A stretch of DNA of 13,390 bases, taken from assembly GCA_900543525.1 (NCBI GenBank), contig UQRS01000061.1, forward strand, positions 1 through 13,390, written 5' to 3'. This document shows, in pieces, positions 1 to 7,393 of this stretch; positions within the stretch are counted from its first letter, which is position 1; every line of letters starts with the position of its first letter. A program made the position numbers and the translations under genes. This stretch comes from an uncultured Oscillospiraceae bacterium. Its GTDB lineage: Bacteria > Bacillota > Clostridia > Oscillospirales > Acutalibacteraceae. Below the pieces are notes generated by a model that worked only from the letters and a program-made list of their open reading frames with translations, was not told the origin of the DNA and did not search any database.

Positions 1-2
1 GC

Positions 3-55
3 CGTAATTCCTATCGCCGGATTTTGCTTTTTCAAAAGGCGGTAAGAGAATTACG
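3..55 (+). repeat. Long imperfect palindrome (hairpin 1) upstream of potA
   Basis: Bases 3-10 (CGTAATTC) are the reverse complement of 48-55. Inside them, 12-18 (TATCGCC) pairs with 38-44 (GGCGGTA) with one G-U pair, and 22-26 (TTTTG) pairs with 33-37 (CAAAA). Together about 20 base pairs form with small internal loops. No T-run follows on either strand, so it does not look like an intrinsic terminator. It could be the first stem of the potA leader or a dispersed palindromic element. The gene to the left, if any, lies outside the window, and I see no convincing promoter between here and potA. Confidence 0.55.
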
Positions 56-60
56 AAAAA

Positions 61-154
61 CCCTTTGCGGAGGGCACCCGACAGAGATATTGCGGGGGAT
101 TTCGGGCGGTTTTTCGTGTGCCGCCGACGAAACCCCTTGTGTCCGCAAAGGGGG
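61..154 (+). promoter_or_regulatory. potA leader hairpin sequestering the Shine-Dalgarno
   Basis: Bases 61-71 (CCCTTTGCGGA) are an exact reverse complement of 142-152 (TCCGCAAAGGG). The 3' arm contains most of the potA Shine-Dalgarno AGGGGG (149-154), which lies 8 bases before the ATG at 163. Nested inside is a second hairpin: 95-98, 100-104 and 105-109 (GGGG, TTTCG, GGCGG) pair with 133-136, 128-132 and 121-125, leaving A99 and G126-A127 bulged and an 11-base loop. If transcribed, this would hide the ribosome binding site, as in translational riboswitches or protein-controlled leaders. I do not recognise it as any known riboswitch class; a regulatory role is inferred from the pairing alone. 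Confidence 0.5.
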
Positions 155-162
155 ATGCTTAA

Positions 163-1266
163 ATGACACAGAACAAAAATATAATAGAGCTCAAAAACAT
201 TACGGTGGAGTTTGATGACGAGCAGGTGCTCAGAGGCATCAATCTCTACATCCGGGACAAGGAGTTTGTCACGCTGCTGGGGCCGTCCGGCTGCGGAAAG
301 ACGACTACCCTGCGCATCATTGCCGGATTTGTCGATCCAAACCAAGGCGAGGTACTGTTTGAGGGCAAAAAGGTAAATGGTGTTCCGCCCTACAAACGGC
401 AGGTGAACACCATTTTTCAGCGTTATGCCCTTTTTCCGCACCTCAACGTGTACGAAAACATCGCCTTTGGCCTCCGGCTGAAAAAGACGCCGGAAGCCGA
501 GGTGCGCGAACGGGTAAAGCAGATGCTCGCCCTCGTCAATCTGGAGGGATACGAGCGCCGCAGCACGGCCAAGCTGTCGGGCGGACAGCAGCAGCGGGTC
601 GCCATCGCGCGCGCCCTGATCAACCAGCCGAAAATTCTCCTGCTGGACGAGCCGCTGGCTGCGCTGGATTTAAAGCTCCGGAAGGAAATGCAGATTGAGC
701 TGAAGAAAATACAAAAGCAATTGGGCATCACCTTCATTTATGTTACGCACGATCAGGAGGAAGCCCTCTCCATGTCCGACACCGTCGTGGTCATGAACCA
801 TGGTGAAATCCAGCAGATCGGCACGCCGGAGGACATTTACAACGAGCCGAAAAACGCCTTTGTCGCCGATTTTATCGGAGAGTCGGTGCTGCTCGACGGC
901 GTGATGCTCCGCGACCGGCTGGTGCGCTTCTCTGACACCGAGTTTCCTTGCGTTGACGAAGGCTTTGGCGAAAACACGCCGGTCGACGTCGTCATCCGGC
1001 CGGAGGATATCCGCGTCTGCACCCCCGAGGAGGGGCAGATCACCGGCAAGGTTCTCTCCACCACCTTCAAGGGGGTGCATTTTGAGATGATCGTCGATGT
1101 CAACGGGAAAGAGTGGATGATCCATTCTACCAAGTCGCAGGAACCGGGCAGTACCATCGGCATGTCGGTCGATCCCTTTGATATCCACATCATGCACAAG
1201 TCGAATGTAGCGCTTTACAGCGACGAGGGCGCCGCTCCCAAAAAGGGGGTGGAGTCCCGTGCGTAA
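163..1266 (+). CDS. potA: Spermidine/putrescine ABC transporter, ATP-binding protein PotA
   Basis: This is the cytoplasmic ATPase that powers polyamine import through PotB and PotC. The 367-residue length fits the PotA family. Walker A GPSGCGKT lies at residues 40-47, the Q-loop glutamine at 86 within FQRYALFPH, the ABC signature LSGGQQQR at 138-145, Walker B ILLLDEP at 158-164 and the H-loop histidine near 196 (VTHD). The region after about residue 240 matches a TOBE-type regulatory domain (VIRPEDIRV motif). The ATG at 163 is chosen because AGGGGG sits 8 bases upstream. It is the first gene of potABCD and overlaps potB by 8 bases. The substrate is inferred from family and operon; related CUT1-like ATPases serve other compounds, but the potBCD partners support polyamines. 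Confidence 0.96.
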   Translation: MTQNKNIIELKNITVEFDDEQVLRGINLYIRDKEFVTLLGPSGCGKTTTLRIIAGFVDPNQGEVLFEGKKVNGVPPYKRQVNTIFQRYALFPHLNVYENIAFGLRLKKTPEAEVRERVKQMLALVNLEGYERRSTAKLSGGQQQRVAIARALINQPKILLLDEPLAALDLKLRKEMQIELKKIQKQLGITFIYVTHDQEEALSMSDTVVVMNHGEIQQIGTPEDIYNEPKNAFVADFIGESVLLDGVMLRDRLVRFSDTEFPCVDEGFGENTPVDVVIRPEDIRVCTPEEGQITGKVLSTTFKGVHFEMIVDVNGKEWMIHSTKSQEPGSTIGMSVDPFDIHIMHKSNVALYSDEGAAPKKGVESRA

Positions 1267-2068
1267 AAAATTTCTGGCGGCTCCCTACCTCATCTGGATG
1301 GCCATTTTCATCATCGTGCCGCTGCTCATCGTCGTTTATTTTGCCTTCACCACGCCGGAGGGGCAGTTTACCCTCGGCAATCTGGCACAGGTGGCCAAAT
1401 ATTCCGACTCGCTTTTTCAATCGCTCTGGCTCGGCCTGATCGCAACGGCCATCTGCCTTCTGCTCGGGTACCCGATTGCCTACATCATCTCCAAGGCGAG
1501 AGAGGTCTCTCAGCGCACGATGGTGCTGCTCATCATGCTGCCCATGTGGATGAATTTTCTGCTGCGCACCTACGCCTGGATGACGATTTTGGAGACCAAC
1601 GGCATCATCAATACCCTTTTGTCCTCGATCGGCCTTGGCAAGCTGAATCTCATCAACACGCAGGGCGCCGTCGTGCTCGGCATGGTTTACAACTTTCTGC
1701 CCTTTATGATTATGCCGATCTACTCGGTCATTGTCAAAATCGACCACCGCGTGGTAGAGGCGGCGGAGGATCTCGGTGCCGGCCGGATGAAGGTCTTTAC
1801 CAAGGTGCTGCTTCCCCTTTCTCTTCCCGGGATTTTGTCGGGCATCACCATGGTCTTTGTCCCGGCGGTCAGCACCTTTGTCATCTCCCGTATGCTGGGG
1901 GGCGGCAGCATGCTGATCGGCGATATTATTGAGATGCAGTTTTTGGGTTCCTCCTACAACCCGCAGATGGGCTCGGCGCTGGCACTCGTCCTGATGATTC
2001 TGGTGCTGCTCTGCATGGCGGTCATGAACACCGTCGATGACGGCGAGGGGGAGGCGATCATGCTGTGA
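1259..2068 (+). CDS. potB: Spermidine/putrescine ABC transporter permease PotB
   Basis: This is a membrane permease subunit of 269 residues with about six hydrophobic segments, the first at roughly residues 9-30. The cytoplasmic EAA loop that contacts the ATPase is visible at about residues 167-192 (EAAEDLGAGRMKVFTKVLLP). The start is a GTG lying inside the potA 3' end, 8 bases before the end of the potA stop codon, with an AGGGGG about 10 bases upstream, which suggests translational coupling. The stop overlaps the potC start in a GTGA arrangement. It should pair with PotC to form the translocation pore; substrate specificity is inferred from the family. Confidence 0.95.
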   Translation: MRKKFLAAPYLIWMAIFIIVPLLIVVYFAFTTPEGQFTLGNLAQVAKYSDSLFQSLWLGLIATAICLLLGYPIAYIISKAREVSQRTMVLLIMLPMWMNFLLRTYAWMTILETNGIINTLLSSIGLGKLNLINTQGAVVLGMVYNFLPFMIMPIYSVIVKIDHRVVEAAEDLGAGRMKVFTKVLLPLSLPGILSGITMVFVPAVSTFVISRMLGGGSMLIGDIIEMQFLGSSYNPQMGSALALVLMILVLLCMAVMNTVDDGEGEAIML

Positions 2069-2877
2069 AGCTGCTTTCGAAAATTTATACCGCGATCATC
2101 TTCCTCTTTTTGTACGCGCCGATCGTCATCATGATTGTCCTCTCGTTTAACAAGTCCAAGAGCCGCAGCGTCTGGGGCGGCTTTACCCTCGACTGGTACA
2201 GGAAGCTGTTCCAGGATGAGCAGATTTTGGGCGCACTCAAAAACACCCTGATTGTCGCCATGGTCGCCGCGATTGTGGCAACCGTCATCGGCACAGCCGC
2301 CGCGATCGGCATCTCCGCCATGCGAAAGCGCGCACGGAAGGCGGTTATGACGGTCACCAATATCCCGATGGTCAATCCGGAGATTGTGACCGGCGTTTCC
2401 CTGATGCTGCTGTTTGTCGCGGGCTTCGCCCTCCTTGGAAAGGCCGGCGTCTCGGCCGGACTGGGGATGGGTTCCCTCATCATCGCGCACATCACCTTCA
2501 ACATTCCGTATGTGATTCTGTCGGTCAATCCCAAGCTGCGCCAGCTCAACCCGCATATTTATGAGGCGGCGCTCGACCTCGGCTGCCACCCGTTCAAGGC
2601 CTTTTTCAAGGTCGTCCTGCCGGAGATTATGCCCGGCATTGCAACCGGTATGCTGATGGCCTTCACCCTCTCGATCGACGATTTCGTAATCAGCTATTTT
2701 TGTTCCGGCCCGACGTCGCAGACTTTGTCGGTTTTGATTTATTCCATGACCAAGCGGAAGGTCTCCCCCACCATCAACGCCCTGTCGGCCGTGATGTTCG
2801 TGGTGGTGCTCACCCTTTTGCTGATCGTCAACATCCGTCAGATGCGGGATGAATCCCGGCAGAAGCAGTCGGCCTGA
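2065..2877 (+). CDS. potC: Spermidine/putrescine ABC transporter permease PotC
   Basis: This is the second permease subunit, 270 residues, with hydrophobic segments beginning at about residues 8-27 and a clear EAA loop at about 167-192 (EAALDLGCHPFKAFFKVVLP). The GTG start overlaps the potB TGA by four bases, and a purine-rich GGGGGAGG lies about 11 bases upstream, so translation is probably coupled to potB. The Ser/Asp-rich stretch SIDDFVISYF after the EAA loop is typical of PotC/PotI proteins. A short 35-base gap follows before potD, with its own ribosome binding site, so all four genes are likely one transcript. Confidence 0.95.
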   Translation: MKLLSKIYTAIIFLFLYAPIVIMIVLSFNKSKSRSVWGGFTLDWYRKLFQDEQILGALKNTLIVAMVAAIVATVIGTAAAIGISAMRKRARKAVMTVTNIPMVNPEIVTGVSLMLLFVAGFALLGKAGVSAGLGMGSLIIAHITFNIPYVILSVNPKLRQLNPHIYEAALDLGCHPFKAFFKVVLPEIMPGIATGMLMAFTLSIDDFVISYFCSGPTSQTLSVLIYSMTKRKVSPTINALSAVMFVVVLTLLLIVNIRQMRDESRQKQSA

Positions 2878-2912
2878 ATCACAAAATTTTCACATTAGAA
2901 AGAGGTAGAAAA

Positions 2913-4109
2913 ATGAAAAAAATCGCAGTCACTTTCCTGCTTACAGCGCTGTTGATCGCCACCGGAGCAGCCGCTCTCCCGGCCGCCGCGGTGGAGGATA
3001 CCGGCATCACCATCAACGTCTACAACTGGGGAGAATATATTTCCACCGGGGACGACGGCCTGATGGACGTGAATGAAGAATTTTACAATCGCACCGGCAT
3101 CCGGGTCAACTACACAACCTTCGACACCAATGAGTCGCTGTACACCAAGCTGAAAAGCGGCGGCGTCAGCTATGACGTCATCATTCCGTCCGACTACATG
3201 ATCTCCAAGATGATCGCGGAGGGCATGCTGCTCGAGCTGGATTTTGACAATATCCCTAACTACAGCCTGATCGACGACCGCTTCAAAACCGACTGCGAGT
3301 ACGATCCGGAGAATAAATACAGCGTTCCCTACACCTGGGGGCAGGTCGGCATCCTTTATAATACCAAGTATGTGAAAGAGACGGTCGACAGCTGGAACAT
3401 CCTCTGGAACGAAACGTACAAGGACAAAATCCTGATGTTCGACAACCAGCGGGACGCCTTCGGCATTGCGCAGAAGCTGCTGGGCTACTCCTTCAACTCG
3501 GAGGATGCGGACGAGTGGAACGCCGCAGCCGAGAAGCTGAAGGCGCAGCACGCGGTGAAGCCGCACTACGTCATGGATCAGATTTTTGATAAAATGAGCA
3601 GCGAGGACGCCTGGATCGCACCCTACTACACCGGCGACTTCCTGACTATCCACAGCCTGAACGAGAATGTGCAGCTCTCCATCCCGAAGGAAGGAACCAA
3701 CCTCTTTATCGACGCGATGTGCATTCCGACCTGCGCCGCCAACAAGGCCGCGGCGGAGGCCTACATCAACTTCATGTGTGAGACCGACGTCGCCACCGAC
3801 AACATCACCTGCATCAGCTACTCCTCCCCGCAGAGCGAGGCGGCCGAAAACCACAAGGCCGTTCTGGAGGAGGAATACGGCGACTGGGCGGTGAAGGCGA
3901 TTTACCCCGAGGATCTCTCGAACTGCGAAACCTTCCAGAACCTCTCGGACACGGCCAACAAGCGCATGGACGACCTGTGGGTAGAAATCAAGAGCGCCGG
4001 CAGCTCGGGCAGCGTAGCCGTCATTCTCTTCGCCGGAGTTGTGGTGGTCGTTGTGGTTCTGCTCATCGTACTCCGCATCCGCAAAAAGCGTATGGAGGAA
4101 GGCATTTAA
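2913..4109 (+). CDS. potD: Polyamine-binding protein PotD with C-terminal membrane anchor
   Basis: This is the extracellular solute-binding protein (SBP_bac type) that should hand spermidine or putrescine to PotBC. The 398 residues begin with a signal peptide (about 1-26, cleavage near PAAA-VED). The mature part carries family motifs INVYNWGEYI (about 34-43), IPSDYM, YTWGQVGI and FIDAMCIP. Unlike most Gram-positive PotD proteins, no lipobox cysteine follows the signal peptide. Instead residues about 368-387 form a strongly hydrophobic valine-rich helix followed by the basic tail RIRKKR, which should hold the protein in the membrane from its C-terminus. The ATG is supported by AAAGAGG about 9 bases upstream. 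It ends the operon, 31 bases before a strong terminator. Confidence 0.93.
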   Translation: MKKIAVTFLLTALLIATGAAALPAAAVEDTGITINVYNWGEYISTGDDGLMDVNEEFYNRTGIRVNYTTFDTNESLYTKLKSGGVSYDVIIPSDYMISKMIAEGMLLELDFDNIPNYSLIDDRFKTDCEYDPENKYSVPYTWGQVGILYNTKYVKETVDSWNILWNETYKDKILMFDNQRDAFGIAQKLLGYSFNSEDADEWNAAAEKLKAQHAVKPHYVMDQIFDKMSSEDAWIAPYYTGDFLTIHSLNENVQLSIPKEGTNLFIDAMCIPTCAANKAAAEAYINFMCETDVATDNITCISYSSPQSEAAENHKAVLEEEYGDWAVKAIYPEDLSNCETFQNLSDTANKRMDDLWVEIKSAGSSGSVAVILFAGVVVVVVVLLIVLRIRKKRMEEGI

Positions 4110-4140
4110 TCGGCCTCCCCCTCGTCCGATTTTCAAAACC

Positions 4141-4187
4141 GCAAAGCCGCCTCCATGTCAAAGTGTGGATGCGGCTTTGCTTTTTTT
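4141..4187 (+). terminator. Rho-independent terminator of potABCD
   Basis: A perfect 10-bp stem (GCAAAGCCGC at 4141-4150 with GCGGCTTTGC at 4171-4180) encloses a further TCCA/TGGA pairing and is followed directly by seven T. It lies 31 bases after the potD stop and separates the transporter operon from the downstream regulator. Confidence 0.93.
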
Positions 4188-4244
4188 GGAGGGTGCAAAA
4201 AAGCCTCGGGGCAGTTTTTTCGCAAGGCCAGAGAACAACCCCAC

Positions 4245-4318
4245 GACCGGACTGTTGGATGACCGTATGACCGCACGACCGGATAACCGGACAACCGGAC
4301 GGCCGGACGGCCGGACGG
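4245..4318. repeat. 8-bp tandem repeat tract, about nine units
   Basis: From 4245 the sequence keeps an 8-base period: gaccggac, tgttggat, gaccgtat, gaccgcac, gaccggat, aaccggac, aaccggac, ggccggac, ggccggac, then gg. Units near the right end are identical in pairs while the left units have drifted. The tract lies between the potABCD terminator and the promoter of the AraC-family gene, and I see no open reading frame that uses it. The remaining sequence from 4188 to 4438 holds only the promoter described separately. Confidence 0.85.
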
Positions 4319-4350
4319 AATGGAAGAATTTGCACTCTATTCACAATTCA

Positions 4351-4381
4351 TTCACACACATCTTTGGTTTTATGTTATGAT
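4351..4381 (+). promoter_or_regulatory. Probable sigma-A promoter of the AraC-family gene, extended -10
   Basis: TGTTATGAT at 4373-4381 fits an extended -10 (TG-N-TATGAT). TTCACA at 4351-4356 resembles a -35 box but lies 19 bases away, longer than ideal. A second TTCACA at 4340-4345 makes a direct repeat with 11-base spacing, about one helical turn, which could be an operator for the downstream regulator. The AT-rich composition here contrasts with the GC-rich repeats just before. Confidence 0.5.
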
Positions 4382-4438
4382 AAGGCTGTACAGAGTTTTG
4401 CTGCACAGCTTTGTTTTGTTAAGGAAGGTAAAGAAGTC

Positions 4439-5224
4439 ATGCTGAAATATTTTTTGATTACAAACAAACAGCTTCATGACATCAACCCGCGCGAATGCGG
4501 AACGGAGGACTGCGACCCCGGATACAGGGCCGGCCCGACCGCGCGGGAGTATTTTCTTTTGCATTATGTTTTCTCCGGCAAAGGCGTCTACACCGCCGAC
4601 GGCAAAAACTACCCCGTCTCCAAAGGGCAGATTTTTATCATCCACCCGCATGAGATTGTCACCTACGCCGCGGATGAGGAGGATCCGTGGAACTATTGCT
4701 GGGTCGGGTTTGAAAGCCGCATCCCCATGCCGGAGATTTCGGAGAACTACCTTCTCACCCTGCCGGCCGCCGAGCATATTTTTGCTGCCCTGCGCGCGTC
4801 AGAGACCTCTGTAGCCGAGAAGGAATATTACATCTGCGCCAAAATCTACGAGCTGCTCTCCCTGCTTGAGCAGCCGAAAAACACCGGCCACACCCGCTCC
4901 TATCAGAATGTCATGAAGGCCAAGGCCTATATTGACGCCAATTATGTCAACCCCATCACGGTCGAAACGCTGGCCGATTCTCTGGAAATCAACCGCAGCT
5001 ATTTCAGCACCACTTTTAAAAGAGAGATCGGCAAATCTCCCCAGCAGTATCTGGTGGACGTCCGGCTGAGCAAGGCGGCCGAGCTGATGACCGAGCAGGG
5101 CTATTCGGCCAGCGCCGCGGCGCTCAGCTCCGGCTATACGGATATTTTCAATTTTTCCAAGATGTTCAAGCGCAAATACGGCCTTTCCCCTACCGCTTAT
5201 GCCAAAGCCAAGGCGGCAAAATAA
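4439..5224 (+). CDS. AraC/XylS-family transcriptional regulator
   Basis: The product is a 261-residue one-component DNA-binding regulator. An N-terminal cupin-like sensor domain (about residues 37-95, with LHYVFSGKGVY and FIIHPHEIVTY) probably binds a small ligand. The C-terminal AraC-type domain (about 159-258) carries two helix-turn-helix units, the first around ITVETLADSLEINRSYFS and the second ending in the hallmark FSKMFKRKYGLSPTAY. An in-frame ATG exists at 4364, but it overlaps the -10 box; I choose 4439 because AAGGAAGG lies about 10 bases upstream and homologues begin near this point. The ligand is unknown; AraC proteins of this type often respond to sugars, so a link with the adjacent polyamine operon is only suggestive. 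Confidence 0.92.
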   Translation: MLKYFLITNKQLHDINPRECGTEDCDPGYRAGPTAREYFLLHYVFSGKGVYTADGKNYPVSKGQIFIIHPHEIVTYAADEEDPWNYCWVGFESRIPMPEISENYLLTLPAAEHIFAALRASETSVAEKEYYICAKIYELLSLLEQPKNTGHTRSYQNVMKAKAYIDANYVNPITVETLADSLEINRSYFSTTFKREIGKSPQQYLVDVRLSKAAELMTEQGYSASAAALSSGYTDIFNFSKMFKRKYGLSPTAYAKAKAAK

Positions 5225-5236
5225 GCCGAAAACCGC

Positions 5237-5281
5237 AAAATGCATCCATCCCTTTCTTGAGAAGGAATGGATGCATTTTTT
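5237..5281. terminator. Bidirectional intrinsic terminator after the AraC-family gene
   Basis: AAAATGCATCCAT at 5237-5249 pairs with ATGGATGCATTTT at 5267-5279, with CCTT/AAGG pairing closer to the loop. Runs of A before and T after make it usable on both strands. It ends the AraC-family transcript and could also stop transcription from the convergent cluster ending at 5381. The rest of 5225-5380 shows no gene. Confidence 0.88.
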
Positions 5282-5380
5282 ATTATGAACATATTAAATT
5301 CCCGCTTAGTGTCAGGCATCCCGGATAAGAGAAGGGCTCTCCTCTGCTTTTCTTTTTTCTGCAAGCGCGAAAGGAAAGGC

Positions 5381-5683
5381 CTATTCGGCCTTGTCCTCCT
5401 CATCCTTTTTCGGGTTTTTGGGGAACCATCCCTTCTTCACCCGCTTCTCCTGCTCGATGACCTCCTTCACGCTCCAAAAGCTGGAGAAGGCGATCAGCCC
5501 AAGCAGCACGCTGCCGTAAACCTGCTGAACAAGCAGCGACAGCAGAGCAAAAATCACGCCGCCCGCCACAAAAAACGGAATGCTCTTGCGGCCGAAATGA
5601 TACTCCGCCTTGATGACAATCGGATGAAATATGCCGATAATGACAAAGGAAAGCGCCCCGAGCAGTATACCTTCAAAATTCAT
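5381..5683 (-). CDS. DUF4491 family small membrane protein
   Basis: This 100-residue protein has three predicted membrane segments (about residues 4-24, 35-52 and 57-74) and a charged C-terminal tail. It resembles DUF4491 proteins through its N-terminal MNFEG, the HPIVIKAEY motif after the first helix and the C-terminal KRVKKGWFPKNPKK. The function of this family is unknown to me. The ATG at 5683 lies inside the end of the TOPRIM gene (11-base overlap), with GGAG about 8 bases upstream, so translation is likely coupled to it. It is the last gene of the comEC-holA cluster; a small GGCC hairpin overlaps its stop codon. Confidence 0.85.
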   Translation of the reverse strand: MNFEGILLGALSFVIIGIFHPIVIKAEYHFGRKSIPFFVAGGVIFALLSLLVQQVYGSVLLGLIAFSSFWSVKEVIEQEKRVKKGWFPKNPKKDEEDKAE

Positions 5684-6284
5684 TTTTTTTCTCCAATTCG
5701 GCGATCAGCCGTTTGTATTCAGAATAACCCAGGATGCGGTTGAGCACATCCAACAGCGCCCCGGTAGAAAGCCTTTCCGGCAGATCCAGCGCCGCCAGCA
5801 GCGCCCGCCGCTTCCGGCGGCTGTCCGCCCCGCCGGAAAGGCCGTCCTCATACAGATCCACGTGTGTAATCTGCCGTTGCTCCACGCCAGAGGGAGGTGT
5901 GCCCTCCTCCGACAGGACGCCGGCCTGCGCCAGCGCCTCCAACAGCACCTGCTCCGGCACGCCCTCGACCCCCAGCTTCCCCTCCTTGGAGGGGGAGACC
6001 TTGCGCCGCTCCTTCCCGTACAGGTCGGGGATATAAGCGTGGTAGACCTTGCCCTCCTGCACGCTGCCGGCAATGTGGGATCGGATCATAAATCCGGCCG
6101 AATCGCTGTCGGTAAGCAGGATAATGCCCCGCGTTTTGGCCAGACGGCGGATCAGATTCATCCGGGGCTTATCCTTGAAAATCTCAAACCCATAGGTCGG
6201 CAAAATCAAAGCGTCCACAATATTTTCCAGCTTGATTTTATCATACTTGCCCTCGACGATCACCGCCTGCTGCAAACGGATCAT
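5673..6284 (-). CDS. RNase M5-like TOPRIM protein (DUF4093-type C-terminus)
   Basis: The 203-residue protein starts with a TOPRIM domain: the catalytic glutamate is E11 in IVEGKYD, and the Mg-binding acidic pair is at 59-61 in LLTDSDSAG. The order TRGIILLTD...G followed by GVEGVP and a helical C-terminus matches RNase M5, which trims the 5' end of 5S rRNA precursor in Firmicutes (there IILTDPD and GVEHAS). The C-terminal part corresponds to DUF4093. Whether it is the organism's RNase M5 or a paralogue cannot be decided here, because a second copy could exist outside the window. Its ATG overlaps the holA stop in an ATGA junction, suggesting coupled translation. Confidence 0.82.
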   Translation of the reverse strand: MIRLQQAVIVEGKYDKIKLENIVDALILPTYGFEIFKDKPRMNLIRRLAKTRGIILLTDSDSAGFMIRSHIAGSVQEGKVYHAYIPDLYGKERRKVSPSKEGKLGVEGVPEQVLLEALAQAGVLSEEGTPPSGVEQRQITHVDLYEDGLSGGADSRRKRRALLAALDLPERLSTGALLDVLNRILGYSEYKRLIAELEKKNEF

Positions 6285-7354
6285 CGCGCCGTCCTCCTCT
6301 GGCAGAGCATCAGCCGAACCACCGTCTGCTCCAGCATGGTGCGGGCATAGCCTGCCTTGTCCTGGGCGCGCGTGCTTTTGAGGGCGCGATCCGCCTCCAT
6401 CAATATGCCGAGGCAGGCGGAAAGCTGCGCCATGGTCAGGCCGCGTGCCGCCGCCGACGCGTTATCCAGCACAAAGCCCCTGCCATAGTAGCCGAAATCG
6501 TTGGCAATCTCCCGCGGCTTGAGGCCGGCATTCTCCGCCGCTCTGGCGCGGTACATATCAATATAGCAGCCCGACAGCACCGATAGAATCACGACCGGCT
6601 CCACCTTTTCAAAAAAGAGATCGGCGATAATTTCCATCGCGCGGTCGGCGTTTTTTGCGTGAATCGCCCGGGTCAAATCATACACGCTGGCGTCAATCGT
6701 ACGCACGCAAACCCGGTCGACCATTTCCCGGCTGATCGACTCCCCCGGGGCGTAGAAGCAGAGCTTCTCCAGCTCGCTTTGCAATGTCAGAAGGTCGCGG
6801 CCGCATACCTCCAGCATATGGCGGCAGACGGTCGGCTCCATTCGGCAGCCCCGCTTCTCGGCACTGTTTTTGAGAAGCTTCATCAGCTCCGACTCGCTTC
6901 GCTGATCCAGCTGCACGCCGGCGCCGCGATTTTTCTCACACCGCTCGACAAGCCGGGTCAGCTTGGGCGCCTTTTTCGGATTGACCTCCACCGTATCGAA
7001 CCAGAAAATCAGCACGGTCGTCTCAACCTGCTGATCCAGGATGGCGTAAATCCCCTCCAACAGGTCGGCGCGGGCTGCCTCCACATCGAAGTCGCAGACC
7101 ACAACGCACCGCTTTTCGCACAGGAAGGGCAGCTGAGAAACCGCGTCGTTCAGCTCGCGCACATCCACGTTCCCGTCAAACCGGACGTAATTGAAGGCAT
7201 CCGCGTTCCCTACCGCCTTTTGAATAATCTTGTTTACATAATGTTGCTTCAGATAGGTTTCGGTGCCAAAAATGACATATGTATTCAAAAACTCGCCCGA
7301 AGAGATCTGCTTTTTCAGCTGGGCTTCTCCAATCGGTTTCAAAACAGCCACCAC
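6281..7354 (-). CDS. holA: DNA polymerase III delta subunit
   Basis: Delta is the clamp-loader subunit that opens the beta sliding clamp at primer-template junctions. The 357 residues fit the family: an N-terminal fold with TYVIFGTETYLKQHYV (about 25-40), then the SQLPFLCEKRCVVV motif near 73-86, a middle helical domain and a C-terminal collar region (LGILMEADRALKS). The Walker A motif is degenerate, as is usual for delta. The start is uncertain: GTG codons occur at 7354 and 7351, and a TTG at 7342 has a better placed AAAGGTGG; I keep 7354. It follows comEC after 39 bases, the common Firmicutes order comEC-holA, but rpsT, which often follows, is absent here. Confidence 0.93.
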   Translation of the reverse strand: MVAVLKPIGEAQLKKQISSGEFLNTYVIFGTETYLKQHYVNKIIQKAVGNADAFNYVRFDGNVDVRELNDAVSQLPFLCEKRCVVVCDFDVEAARADLLEGIYAILDQQVETTVLIFWFDTVEVNPKKAPKLTRLVERCEKNRGAGVQLDQRSESELMKLLKNSAEKRGCRMEPTVCRHMLEVCGRDLLTLQSELEKLCFYAPGESISREMVDRVCVRTIDASVYDLTRAIHAKNADRAMEIIADLFFEKVEPVVILSVLSGCYIDMYRARAAENAGLKPREIANDFGYYGRGFVLDNASAAARGLTMAQLSACLGILMEADRALKSTRAQDKAGYARTMLEQTVVRLMLCQRRTAR

Positions 7355-7393
7355 CTTTCCCGTCCCACGCCGCAGTCCTGTGCGGCAGGGGCG

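Noticed and set aside
61..154. Known guanidine, glycine or fluoride riboswitch upstream of potA
   Set aside because: I compared the leader with the consensus motifs I remember for these classes and found no match; only the pairing is reported.
24..215. Plus-strand frame of 63 codons crossing the potA start
   Set aside because: It overlaps the start of potA in another frame, has no ribosome binding site and covers the hairpin-rich leader.
2895..4136. Minus-strand open frame of 413 codons opposite potD
   Set aside because: potD on the other strand has signal peptide, family motifs, ribosome site and terminator; the antisense frame is a by-product of codon bias.
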